Below are positions 25,096-34,549 of a stretch of DNA of 64,000 nucleotides, one piece after another; position 1 is the stretch's first letter; each line of letters starts with the position of its first letter. The notes below the pieces were generated by a model. The model was not told the DNA's origin. It did not search any database and worked only from the letters and a program-made list of their open reading frames with translations. Position numbers and translations under genes: made by a program. Source of the stretch: Rhodococcus yunnanensis NBRC 103083 (GTDB lineage: Bacteria; Actinomycetota; Actinomycetes; Mycobacteriales; Mycobacteriaceae); assembly GCF_001895005.1 (NCBI RefSeq), contig NZ_BCXH01000009.1, positions 62,001-126,000 on the forward strand. The letters run 5' to 3'.

Positions 25096-26709
25096 TCAGT
25101 CCTGCGTGAGGGTGCCATCCACCCGGCGCCAGATGTGCTCGGGATTGCCGTCGGCGATCGCCGACGGCAGCAGCGCGTCGGGCACGTCCTGGTAACTGAC
25201 GGGCCGGAGAAATCGGTCGATGGCAAGGCTGCCGACCGAGGTGGTACGCGAATCACTGGTCGCCGGGAACGGTCCGCCGTGCACCATCGCGTGACCCACC
25301 TCGACTCCGGTCGGCCAGCCGTTGAACAGGATTCGGCCTGCCGTACGTTCGAGCTGTTCGACGAGCACCTCCGCGCTCGCGTGGTCACCGGGCACCGCAT
25401 GAACGGTGGCGGTCAACTGCCCTTCCAGTCCCTTGACGGCACCGAGAAGTTGATCGAGATCGTTGCATCGCACGACGAGCGACGTCGCACCGAACACCTC
25501 GGCGTGCAGCGATGGATCGGCCAGAAAGTTCTCGGCGTCGGTGACGAGAAGCTCGGGCAGGCCTTGAAACACGCACGAGCCGGGCTGACCGGTCGCGACG
25601 GAGTCGACGTCGGCATGTTCGCGCAGCGCCTGCTGTCCCGACGCGTATGCCGCGGCAATTCCCGGGGTGAGCATCGCAGCACCTGTCGACAACCCGATCG
25701 CCGTCGACGCCGCGGACAGGAACTCGCTCAATTCGGCGCCGACGACCGCGAACACGAGGCCGGGGTTGGTGCAGAACTGGCCGGATCCCATCGTCAGGGA
25801 AGCAGCGAAGGCCGCGCCCAGCTCGGACGCCGATTCCCTCAGCGCACCCGGCAACAGAAACACCGGATTGATGCTGCTCATCTCCGCGTACACGGGGATG
25901 GGTACATCTCGTCCGGCGGCGGCTCTGCACAGAGCAAGACCACCGCCTCGTGATCCGGTGAAGCCGACGGCGGCGACGACGGGGTCGGTCACGAGTTCGA
26001 CGCCGATGGTCTGGCCGAGTCCGTAGATCAGCGAGAACACCCCGCTGGGCAGGCCGTGCTCGACGACCGCGGCCGAGACCGCCCGGCCCACGAGCTCCGA
26101 AGTGCCGAGATGGGCGTCGTGTGCTTTGACGATGACGGGGCAGCCGGCTGCGAGTGCCGACGCAGTGTCGCCGCCTGCCACCGAGAACGCCAACGGAAAG
26201 TTGCTGGCCGAGAACACGACGACAGGTCCGAGCGGGATGTTACGCAGCCGAATGTCGCTGCGCGGAGCGGGTTTCCGATCCGGTTGCGCCGGATCGATGC
26301 GTGCGCCGTTCCAGCTTCCCTCACGGAGAACCGATGCGAACAACCTGAGCTGCCCGGTGGTCCGTCCTCGCTCGCCCTGGAGTCGTACGCGCGAGAGCCC
26401 GCTCTCGGCGGAAGCACGGTCGATCAGTTCGTCGCCCAGCGCGTCGATGTTGTCCGCGATCGATTCGAGGAACAGTGCGCGTGCTTCCGACGTCGTGCGC
26501 CGATAGGTGTCGAAGGCCTCGTCGGCCAATCTGGTTGCGTCCTGAACATCCTTGGTCGTCGCATAGTGGAAGGTCGGTCCGAGGGTCTCGCCGGAGGACG
26601 GATCGATGGCCTCGATGGCATCGCCCTCGCCCGTTCTCGCCGCACCGCCGATCAGAAAATCGCCCGTGATCGAGGTGTTGATCGTCGTGGTGTTGATCGT
26701 CGTGGTCAT
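25096..26709 (-). CDS. 2-oxoglutarate semialdehyde dehydrogenase (first copy)
   Basis: This 537-residue aldehyde dehydrogenase belongs to the NADP-type KGSADH group. It shows [32 protein letters not shown] (cofactor loop), [18 protein letters not shown] (general-base Glu) and [11 protein letters not shown] (catalytic Cys). It oxidises 2-oxoglutarate semialdehyde to 2-oxoglutarate, the last step of aldarate catabolism. The N-terminus holds a duplicated TTINT segment. It lies 8 nt downstream of the ABC ATPase gene and is probably co-transcribed with it. A paralogue is at 39131. Confidence 0.9.
   Translation of the reverse strand: MTTTINTTTINTSITGDFLIGGAARTGEGDAIEAIDPSSGETLGPTFHYATTKDVQDATRLADEAFDTYRRTTSEARALFLESIADNIDALGDELIDRASAESGLSRVRLQGERGRTTGQLRLFASVLREGSWNGARIDPAQPDRKPAPRSDIRLRNIPLGPVVVFSASNFPLAFSVAGGDTASALAAGCPVIVKAHDAHLGTSELVGRAVSAAVVEHGLPSGVFSLIYGLGQTIGVELVTDPVVAAVGFTGSRGGGLALCRAAAGRDVPIPVYAEMSSINPVFLLPGALRESASELGAAFAASLTMGSGQFCTNPGLVFAVVGAELSEFLSAASTAIGLSTGAAMLTPGIAAAYASGQQALREHADVDSVATGQPGSCVFQGLPELLVTDAENFLADPSLHAEVFGATSLVVRCNDLDQLLGAVKGLEGQLTATVHAVPGDHASAEVLVEQLERTAGRILFNGWPTGVEVGHAMVHGGPFPATSDSRTTSVGSLAIDRFLRPVSYQDVPDALLPSAIADGNPEHIWRRVDGTLTQD
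26674..26703. repeat. 15-bp tandem duplication at the start of the aldehyde dehydrogenase gene
   Basis: GGTGTTGATCGTCGT occurs twice in tandem (26674-26688, 26689-26703), adding one in-frame TTINT unit right after the start codon. The paralogue at 39131 lacks it. Confidence 0.9.
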
Positions 26710-26717
26710 CGGTGCTC

Positions 26718-27797
<1,080 letters not shown>

Positions 27798-27859
27798 GAT
27801 GGGTGGTACTCCTTCACCGGCAGGAACGTGCCGGACGGTCCGAGTGGAGGTCATAGGTG

Positions 27860-27873
27860 TTCACGTACGTGAA
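27860..27873. promoter_or_regulatory. 14-bp palindromic operator candidate
   Basis: TTCACGTACGTGAA is a perfect palindrome between the divergent ABC ATPase and uronate dehydrogenase genes. A near copy (TTCATATACGTGAA, 12 of 14 identical) lies upstream of the ABC permease operon at 31190-31203. A single regulator, possibly the IclR protein at 35773, may bind both. Confidence 0.6.
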
Positions 27874-27957
27874 TGCGAGTCAAGATAGTGACTTCATTTC
27901 GAAGTATGTACTAACGTGATGCGCAGCACAAGAGATTCTGCGAAGAGACGAGGAAAC

Positions 27958-28770
27958 ATGTCACGACTGTTGGTCACCGGCGCCGCCGGAAACATGGGCA
28001 CGATGCTGCGTCCGCTGCTGCGTCGCCCCGATCGCACACTGAGACTGTTCGACATCGCCGATGTCACCGATATCGATTCGGCCAGTGAGGAATTCGTCCA
28101 GGGATCGGTCACCGACCGAGAAGCAGTGGCCAGAGCGGTCGACGGTGTCGACGCCATCCTGCACCTCGGCGGACTGAGCACCGAGGACTCGTGGGCGAAC
28201 ATCCTGTCGGTCAACGTCGACGGCACGCAGGCAGTATTCGACGCTGCCGCCGCGCACGGCGTCACCCGCGTCGTCGTCGCGTCGAGCAACCATGCTGTCG
28301 GTTTCTGGACACACGACGAAGCGGGCGGCTCGGATCTGCCCGGAGACGTCGGCGCTCGGCCCGACGGCTTCTACGGCTGGTCGAAGGCGGCGGTCGAGGC
28401 ATTGGGCCGGCTGTACCACGACAGGTTCGGCATCGACGTCGTCAACCTGCGGATCGGGTCCAGCTTCGAGAAGCCGCCGAACTACCGAGGTTTGGCCAGC
28501 TGGATGTCGCCTGCCGACACGGCGCGGCTGATCGAGGCATCATTGTCCGACGACGCCAAGGGCTTCCACACCGTGTGGGGCATCTCGAAGAACTCGCGTG
28601 CCTGGTGGTCGGGGGCCGAGGGCGCCGCGATCGGCTACGAGCCCCGCGACGACGCCGAGCAGTTCGCCGACGAGTTCCTCGCCGAGCACGAGTGGACCTT
28701 CGACGACCCGATCCTCCAGCGCGTCGGCGGCGCATTCTGCGACCATCCCCTCGGCCAGCGCATGCGCTGA
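27958..28770 (+). CDS. udh: Uronate dehydrogenase (NAD-dependent SDR)
   Basis: This 270-residue extended short-chain dehydrogenase has GAAGNMG (8-14) for NAD and the catalytic YxxxK at Tyr139/Lys143 (FYGWSKAAVE), preceded by ASSNHAVGFW. The pattern and length match uronate dehydrogenases that oxidise glucuronate or galacturonate to the aldarolactone. ATG 27958 has GAGGAAAC upstream. It supplies the entry step to the aldarate dehydratases encoded nearby. Confidence 0.85.
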   Translation: MSRLLVTGAAGNMGTMLRPLLRRPDRTLRLFDIADVTDIDSASEEFVQGSVTDREAVARAVDGVDAILHLGGLSTEDSWANILSVNVDGTQAVFDAAAAHGVTRVVVASSNHAVGFWTHDEAGGSDLPGDVGARPDGFYGWSKAAVEALGRLYHDRFGIDVVNLRIGSSFEKPPNYRGLASWMSPADTARLIEASLSDDAKGFHTVWGISKNSRAWWSGAEGAAIGYEPRDDAEQFADEFLAEHEWTFDDPILQRVGGAFCDHPLGQRMR

Positions 28771-28789
28771 GAACCCGTGCGCTGACAAC

Positions 28790-28835
28790 CCCGTGTGCGA
28801 GGAGTGATCGCCGACCGTCACTCCTCGCGCACGGG
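28790..28835. terminator. Strong bidirectional hairpin between convergent genes
   Basis: An 18-bp stem (28790-28807 with 28818-28835) with one G-U wobble and a 10-nt loop lies between the stop codons of uronate dehydrogenase (28770) and the convergent gene (28840). There is no long U-run, as is usual in high-GC actinobacteria. Confidence 0.75.
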
Positions 28836-28839
28836 CAGG

Positions 28840-30021
28840 TCAGCGGGTGTATTCCGCGACGATCCGGCCCAGGGCGCCGAGTTGAGGCCGGTTGACGAGT
28901 CCGAGGTGGTAGAGATGCAGCTCGTTCGCCCCGGCCGCGACGGTGGCTGCGACGTGAGCGCCCACCTCGTCGAGCTTCTTGGGCGGCAGTACGGACACGT
29001 AGGCGCCCACGGACACATCACCGCCGACGAGGGTTCGGGTGTTCTCCACGACGGACACCGTCTCCGCTGTTCCCGGCCACGCGGACACCAGCACCGCGTC
29101 GACCTCGGACGGAACACCGGCAGTGACCGCGGGCGACGGACCCGTCTTCCACGGATCGGGGTGTCCGTGGAGGGTGACGCGAACATCGGGGGACTCGTTT
29201 CGGACCGCCGCCAGCACCTCGCGCCGCAGGTGGTCGGCATCGGCGTGACGAACCGCGAGCACCGCGCTCGCCTCGTCCGCGTCGAGCACATCGGTGATCG
29301 ACGATCCAGGCGACAGCGTGCCGCCCGACACCGCATCGATGCCGCCGCGCACCTTCGCGACGATCTTCTCCGCGTCGACGCCCCGGGCTGCCCATGCGGC
29401 CAACTCGCGGTCGGTGCAGCTGATGGACATCAGGGTGTCGCCGATTCCGGGGTACGCGCCGTCCGTCTTCTCGTGCGGCCCGACGTGCGCGAACCCGAGC
29501 TGGCCGGCCGCTTCGATCGACACTCCGTGCAGATCGACGCCTCGAACGGCCTCCGCGGCGAGGGTTCGTGCGTAGGCGACGATGCCCGGATGCCCTGGTG
29601 CGAGCGCGTACGGGTAGCGGTCGCCGAACGCGTTGACGACGGTGGCATCCGGATGAGCGTGGCCGAGAATTGTACTGTGCGACAGCACGATCCAGGCGTG
29701 CACCGCGAGTCCGGCACTGACGAGGAGTGCGGCGGCATCACCGAACGCATCCTCGGATCCGCCCCACGACGCACCTCGCGCGGCGATGTCGAGCCCGCCC
29801 CACGCCTCGGGTCGGATCGGCCGGTACAGCGCGGCGTGATGCGCGTCGACCACTTTGTGCTGCGGGTGCAGTGGAGTTGCGGCGCGGGTGGAGTGATAGC
29901 TGGCGGCCAGCGCGATCTCGCGGATTCCCAGCTCACGCACGCGGTCGACGAAGTGCGGGTCACCGAGCACGTCCCACGGATACGCGTGCGCGACGATGCG
30001 ATCGACAGAATTTTCGGACAT
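28840..30021 (-). CDS. Hypothetical protein, probable TIM-barrel hydrolase-like fold
   Basis: This 393-residue, alanine-rich protein starts at ATG 30021 behind AAGGG. It has repeated strand-helix patterns, conserved-looking acidic and histidine residues (HAYPWDVLGDPHF, ASYHSTRAATPLHP, DLHGVSIEAAGQLGFAH, YLYHLGL-type end) and no signal peptide. The look is of a TIM barrel related to glycoside-hydrolase-like proteins, but I recognise no family with known function. It is flanked by uronate dehydrogenase and an alpha/beta hydrolase gene, so a step in uronate, lactone or oligouronide processing is possible. Confidence 0.7.
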   Translation of the reverse strand: MSENSVDRIVAHAYPWDVLGDPHFVDRVRELGIREIALAASYHSTRAATPLHPQHKVVDAHHAALYRPIRPEAWGGLDIAARGASWGGSEDAFGDAAALLVSAGLAVHAWIVLSHSTILGHAHPDATVVNAFGDRYPYALAPGHPGIVAYARTLAAEAVRGVDLHGVSIEAAGQLGFAHVGPHEKTDGAYPGIGDTLMSISCTDRELAAWAARGVDAEKIVAKVRGGIDAVSGGTLSPGSSITDVLDADEASAVLAVRHADADHLRREVLAAVRNESPDVRVTLHGHPDPWKTGPSPAVTAGVPSEVDAVLVSAWPGTAETVSVVENTRTLVGGDVSVGAYVSVLPPKKLDEVGAHVAATVAAGANELHLYHLGLVNRPQLGALGRIVAEYTR

Positions 30022-30067
30022 GGATAGCCCTTCAGAACAAGTTCAACAGACAGGACAGAGTTCACAC

Positions 30068-31120
30068 ATGGGAACACACAATCGTGCCGACTGTCCACGA
30101 TCACCGCTCCGACACGACATCCTCCGAGCCCTCGGCATGCCCTCCGACCTGCACGTAGGCGCCCCCGACGTCACCTATGGCCGCACCTGGACCCGCGATG
30201 GCGTCGACGGCGTCGAACTCCAGTGGACCGCGCGCTCCACCCCTACCGAGGCCTGGCTTCTGAAACCCACCCCCGCGCACACCCCCACCTCGGCGCACAC
30301 CCCCGCACTGCCGGCCGTCCTGCTCATGCACGGCCACGACGGCGTCAAGTTCTACGGCAAGGAGAAGGTCGCCGACGGACCCGATGGGCCTGCGCCCGGC
30401 ATCGCCGAACTGCGACACCGCGGATACGACGGCCGGGCCGTGGCCACCGGGCTCGTCGCCGCCGGTTTTGCCGTCCTCGTCCACGACGCCTTCCCCTGGG
30501 GTAGCCGCCGCGTCCCTTGGCACGAGTTCCCCGAACGCGCCAGAAAAGCCGCAGGCGGTGACCCCGGGAACTACGAGGCCGCAGCGCGCGAGCATGAACA
30601 CGGGCTGGCCAAGGTCGCGGCGCTCACCGGCTCCTCGCTCGCCGCACAGGCGTTGCAGGAGGATCTGGTCGCACTCGAAGTCCTGCGCAGCACCCCCGGC
30701 GTCGACAGCTCACGCATCGCCACCGCCGGTTTCTCGGGCGGGGGAGCACGCGTCGCGCATCTTGTCGCCGCGGCAGGTGACGGGCACCTGGCAGCGGCCG
30801 TCATCATCGCCATGATGAGCACGTTCGCCGATATCGCCGACGGCCATGCCGACGACACCACCTGGTCGATGATCACCCCTGGCCTACCCGCCGTCTGCGA
30901 TTGGCCCGATGTCGCGGCGTCGGCGGCACCGATGCCGCTACTCGTCCAATTCGCCTCGAAGGACAGCCATTTCGGCATCGAAGGCATGCTCGACGCGGAG
31001 GCGTCCCTCCAGCGGACCTACAACTCCGACGCGCTCGCCACACAGTGGTTCACCGACAACCATCGATTCACCGCACCCATGCAGGACGCCGCCGCGCAGT
31101 GGCTGCAGCGGAACGTGTGA
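30068..31120 (+). CDS. Alpha/beta hydrolase of dienelactone-hydrolase/acetyl-esterase type
   Basis: This 350-residue hydrolase has MHGHDG (oxyanion region, 87-92), VLVHDAFPWGSRRVPW and the nucleophile elbow GFSGGG (Ser224). The His region is TDNHRF near the C-terminus. The open frame extends to 29996, but that would run into the divergent gene, so ATG 30068 was chosen. A proline/histidine/threonine low-complexity linker (KPTPAHTPTSAHTP) lies near residue 70. It may be an esterase or aldarolactonase for the uronate pathway; the substrate is unknown. Confidence 0.8.
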   Translation: MGTHNRADCPRSPLRHDILRALGMPSDLHVGAPDVTYGRTWTRDGVDGVELQWTARSTPTEAWLLKPTPAHTPTSAHTPALPAVLLMHGHDGVKFYGKEKVADGPDGPAPGIAELRHRGYDGRAVATGLVAAGFAVLVHDAFPWGSRRVPWHEFPERARKAAGGDPGNYEAAAREHEHGLAKVAALTGSSLAAQALQEDLVALEVLRSTPGVDSSRIATAGFSGGGARVAHLVAAAGDGHLAAAVIIAMMSTFADIADGHADDTTWSMITPGLPAVCDWPDVAASAAPMPLLVQFASKDSHFGIEGMLDAEASLQRTYNSDALATQWFTDNHRFTAPMQDAAAQWLQRNV

Positions 31121-31130
31121 GCCCACACGC

Positions 31131-31204
31131 TTGACATGCCTTGTGACTGCGGTCATAGTGAATCCAGCAATTCACATAGAAGACGTGAGTTCATATACGT
31201 GAAC
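31131..31204 (+). promoter_or_regulatory. Promoter and operator of the sugar importer operon
   Basis: TTGACA at 31131-31136 and CATAGT at 31154-31159 are 17 nt apart. Downstream, GTTCATATACGTGAAC (31189-31204) is a near-palindrome resembling the operator at 27860. It would sit just after the transcription start, a position suited to repression. The leader to the first ATG at 31383 is about 215 nt. Confidence 0.6.
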
Positions 31205-31275
31205 GGATGAGAATGAGCCACACGAGCCCGAACCTCGCGCCCGGTACCGGGTTCTCGCAGTTCGTGCAGCACTTC

Positions 31276-31313
31276 CCCGCACGCTGATTTCTCGCACGCT
31301 GATCTCTCGCACG
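31276..31313. repeat. 15-bp tandem repeat in the importer leader
   Basis: CCCGCACGCTGATTT (31276-31290) and CTCGCACGCTGATCT (31291-31305), then a partial CTCGCACG, form about 2.5 copies of a 15-bp unit in the 5' leader of the permease gene. No further structure is evident. Confidence 0.8.
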
Positions 31314-31382
31314 GCATCCGCCGCATCCCAGACCCAGACCCCGCCGGCCGAACCCGGCCCCGAAATATTCGGAGCGTCCCCC

Positions 31383-32327
31383 ATGGTCATCACCACACCC
31401 CCGCGATCGGGAGGCACACCGGCGCCCGCCGCGGCCCCGATACGGAATCGAAAGAAGCGCCGAATTTCCGCGCCCTACATCCTGATTGCGCCGGTCGTCG
31501 TTCTGCTCGCCGTGTTCATCTTCTATCCGGTCGGTAGCGTCTTCTACTACAGCCTGCAGTTCTACAACCCGACAACGCCGTGGGACAACGGCTTCGCCGG
31601 GTTGGAGAACTTCAAGCTGATGTTCGCCGACGACGCCTTCTGGAACAGCCTCGTCGTGACGGCCAAGTGGGTCGGGGTGCAGGTCGTCTTCCAGCTGATC
31701 CTCGGACTCGGCCTCGCGCTGCTCGTCAACGAGGTGTTCCGTGGCCGCGGATTGGCTCGCGCACTGGTGTTCTCCCCGTGGGCAGTCTCGGGTGTGCTCA
31801 CCACCGGCATCTGGTTGCTCATCTACAACCCGTCGACGGGCCTGTTCAAACTCCTCGGCAACATGGGCATCGGCGACGGTACGGCAGCTCCCATCGCCGA
31901 CCCCGACACCGCCTTCTGGGCCACCAGCGTCGCCGAACTGTGGCGCGGTGTTCCGTTCTTCGCAATCCTGATTCTCGCCGAGCTGCAGAGCGCGCCGAAG
32001 GACCTGTACGAGGCCGCGAACGTCGACGGCGCAAACCGTTGGCAGCGTTTCCGTTTCGTCACCCTTCCGCACCTCAAGGCAGTCATCATCCTCTCGACAC
32101 TGCTCCGCGGGGTGTGGGAGTTCAACAACGTCGATCTCCTCTACACGCTCACCGCAGGCGGTCCTGCCGACGTGACGACCACGTTGCCGCTCTACGTTTC
32201 GCAACTCGCCACCACTGCCCAGGACTTCGGATACGGCTCGGCACTGACCACCGTGGCATTCGTGATCCTGCTCTTCTGCTCGATCCTCTACTTGCGCCTG
32301 AGCAAGTTCAACAGCGACAAGGCCTGA
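31383..32327 (+). CDS. Sugar ABC transporter permease (MalF type)
   Basis: This 314-residue permease has about 35 basic N-terminal residues and six predicted helices. The EAA loop is EAANVDGANRWQRFRFVTLPHLK. ATG 31383 has GGAGCG upstream. It is the first gene of the operon that continues with a second permease, a binding protein and an enolase-type enzyme. The substrate is probably a uronic or aldaric acid or an oligouronide, judging by neighbours. Confidence 0.92.
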   Translation: MVITTPPRSGGTPAPAAAPIRNRKKRRISAPYILIAPVVVLLAVFIFYPVGSVFYYSLQFYNPTTPWDNGFAGLENFKLMFADDAFWNSLVVTAKWVGVQVVFQLILGLGLALLVNEVFRGRGLARALVFSPWAVSGVLTTGIWLLIYNPSTGLFKLLGNMGIGDGTAAPIADPDTAFWATSVAELWRGVPFFAILILAELQSAPKDLYEAANVDGANRWQRFRFVTLPHLKAVIILSTLLRGVWEFNNVDLLYTLTAGGPADVTTTLPLYVSQLATTAQDFGYGSALTTVAFVILLFCSILYLRLSKFNSDKA

Positions 32328-32332
32328 GACAC

Positions 32333-33214
32333 ATGACCACTACCGCCGATCGACCCGTGATGCACACTCCGAGGACCGAATCCTCGCACGAGCCACGAAT
32401 CCACAAGAGCAAGCCCAGATTCTTCAGCGTCGGGTTCCCGCTCGCCCTCTACCTCCTGTTCACTCTCGTTCCGTTCTACTGGATGATCGTGTTCGCGTTC
32501 CGGCCCGCGGGTTCGAACAGCATGCTCCCCTGGCCCATCACCTTCGAGCACTTCGACACCGTCTGGAACACGCTCGGCTTCAGCTTCTTCTTCAAGAACA
32601 GTCTCATCGTCGCCGGACTGTCTCTCGTCCTGACGACCTTCGTCGCTCTTGCCACCGGATATGCATTGGCTCGCTTCAAGTTCCGCGCCAAGATTCCGCT
32701 GGTGATGGCACTGCTGTGCAGCCAGTTCGTCCCCGGTGCGATGCTGCTCATCCCGCTGTTCCAGGTGTTCCGTGAGATGGGACTGGTCAACAATCTGTTC
32801 GGCCTCATCGTCGCCGATACCGTCTTCCAGCTCCCCTTGGCCGCCATGCTGATGGCCGGGTTCATCGCACAGATCCCGGTCGAGCTCGAGGAAGCGGCCA
32901 TGGTCGACGGCTGCTCCCGCCTGCGGGCATTCCGGATCATCATGCTCCCGCTGCTTCGCCCTGGCCTCATCGCCGTCGGATCGTTCGCGTTCATCGGCAG
33001 CTGGAACAACTTCCTGTTCGGACTCATGTTCATCTCCAGCCAGGAAAAGTTCACGCTTCCAGTCGGATTGAGCTACACCATCGGCTCGTACAACGTCGAC
33101 TTCGGTGTACTCGCCGCAGGCGGTCTCATCGCAGCGGTCCCCGTCGTCGCGGTGTTCGCCGTCATCCAGAAATACCTCGTCCAGGGCCTCAGCGCCGGCG
33201 CGGTGAAGGGCTGA
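32333..33214 (+). CDS. Sugar ABC transporter permease (MalG type)
   Basis: This 293-residue permease has six predicted membrane segments and the EAA loop EEAAMVDGCSRLRAFRIIMLPLLR. ATG 32333 follows the partner permease by 5 nt. It ends 2 nt before the binding-protein gene. Confidence 0.93.
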   Translation: MTTTADRPVMHTPRTESSHEPRIHKSKPRFFSVGFPLALYLLFTLVPFYWMIVFAFRPAGSNSMLPWPITFEHFDTVWNTLGFSFFFKNSLIVAGLSLVLTTFVALATGYALARFKFRAKIPLVMALLCSQFVPGAMLLIPLFQVFREMGLVNNLFGLIVADTVFQLPLAAMLMAGFIAQIPVELEEAAMVDGCSRLRAFRIIMLPLLRPGLIAVGSFAFIGSWNNFLFGLMFISSQEKFTLPVGLSYTIGSYNVDFGVLAAGGLIAAVPVVAVFAVIQKYLVQGLSAGAVKG

Positions 33215-33216
33215 TC

Positions 33217-34536
33217 ATGAAGAATTACCTCACACGAACCCTCCTCGTCGGCACCGTCGCCGCCCTCGTTCTCACCGGGTGCAGTTCCGAGACGTCGTTG
33301 CCCGACGGCGCCCTCGGCGACCCGAACAGCGGAACACTCACCTTCTGGGACAACAACGCAGGACCGGATCGAACCCCGCTGTACGAGGAACTGATTCGCC
33401 GCTTCGAGGCGGTCAACCCCGGCATCGACATCGAATACGTCGGCCTGCCCTCGGACAGTGCGCAACAGAAGTACCAGACTGCGCTTGCCGGCGGTTCCGC
33501 TCCCGACCTCGGCATCGTCTCGACGGCGTATCTGGCTCCCCTCGTCGCGCAGAACGCGGTCATCCCTCTCGACGACTTCATGGCCGCATCACCGCAGCGC
33601 GCCGAGTACGACCCGAAGATCATCGAATCCGCGAAGGAGTCCGGCGGCGGCCAGAACCTGTACGGACTGCCGTACACCAGTAACAACGCCACGCTGTGGT
33701 ACCGCGCCGACTGGTTCGACGAAGCCGGAATCGCCCCGCCCGACACATGGGACGAGTTCTTCGATGCCGCAGACGAACTGACCGACAAGTCGAACGGGCG
33801 CTACGGTTTCACGATCCGCGGCGGCGCAGGTTCGATCTATCCGTTGCTGCAGTACATGTTCGCCTCCACCGGAATCGACAATTTCTTCGACGGAGGAAAG
33901 TCGACGGTCAACCGGCCGGAGATGGTCGAGGCCATCGAGCGATTCGCAGCGCTCTACGACGTGGACACTCCCACCGCGGATGTCAACAACGGCTTCCCGC
34001 AGATGGTCGCCAGCTTCGGCGGAGGTTCGGTTGCGATGATGCAGCACAACCTCGGCTCGTACAGCAATCACAAGAAGTCGCTCGGCGACAAGGTCGGTGC
34101 TGTTGCACTCCCGTTGGCGGACAACGGCGTCCGCACGGTCATGACCGATCCGTTCCCGTCGTACACGATCTTCAAGAGCAGTAAGCACCAGGCGGCCGCG
34201 TGGAAGTTCCTGGAGTTCATGACGTCTCCGGATTCACAGGCCTACTGGAACGGCAGCGTCGGGCAGATCCCCGTCAACACCGTCGCACGCTCGGCACCGT
34301 CCTTCCAGGAGATGCCGTCGGTGCAGGCGGCACAGGCTGCTCTCGACGACCCGAAGACCGTGCTCGTCACACCGCCGGACTACCTGGCGAGTTTCGGCAA
34401 GATCGTTCAGGTCCAGATGCTCGGCCAGTGGCAGAAGGTGCTCATCGGTCAGCTCAGTGCCCAGGACTTCGCCGACGACTTCGCCGAGAAGCTCGACCTA
34501 GCCAAGGCCAAATACGATGCCCGTCAGGGCAAATAG
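33217..34536 (+). CDS. Sugar ABC transporter substrate-binding lipoprotein
   Basis: This 439-residue family 1 binding protein has a lipoprotein signal ending LTGC (Cys22). The mature part begins with the usual LTFWDNNAGPDRTPLYEELIRRFEA-type pattern of sugar binders. Low-level conservation (SIYPLLQYMFASTG, FLEFMTSPDSQAYWNG) is typical. The ligand is inferred from context (uronate or aldarate related). ABC energy is likely supplied by the ATPase at 26718. Confidence 0.92.
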   Translation: MKNYLTRTLLVGTVAALVLTGCSSETSLPDGALGDPNSGTLTFWDNNAGPDRTPLYEELIRRFEAVNPGIDIEYVGLPSDSAQQKYQTALAGGSAPDLGIVSTAYLAPLVAQNAVIPLDDFMAASPQRAEYDPKIIESAKESGGGQNLYGLPYTSNNATLWYRADWFDEAGIAPPDTWDEFFDAADELTDKSNGRYGFTIRGGAGSIYPLLQYMFASTGIDNFFDGGKSTVNRPEMVEAIERFAALYDVDTPTADVNNGFPQMVASFGGGSVAMMQHNLGSYSNHKKSLGDKVGAVALPLADNGVRTVMTDPFPSYTIFKSSKHQAAAWKFLEFMTSPDSQAYWNGSVGQIPVNTVARSAPSFQEMPSVQAAQAALDDPKTVLVTPPDYLASFGKIVQVQMLGQWQKVLIGQLSAQDFADDFAEKLDLAKAKYDARQGK

Positions 34537-34549
34537 GGGAATCGACACC

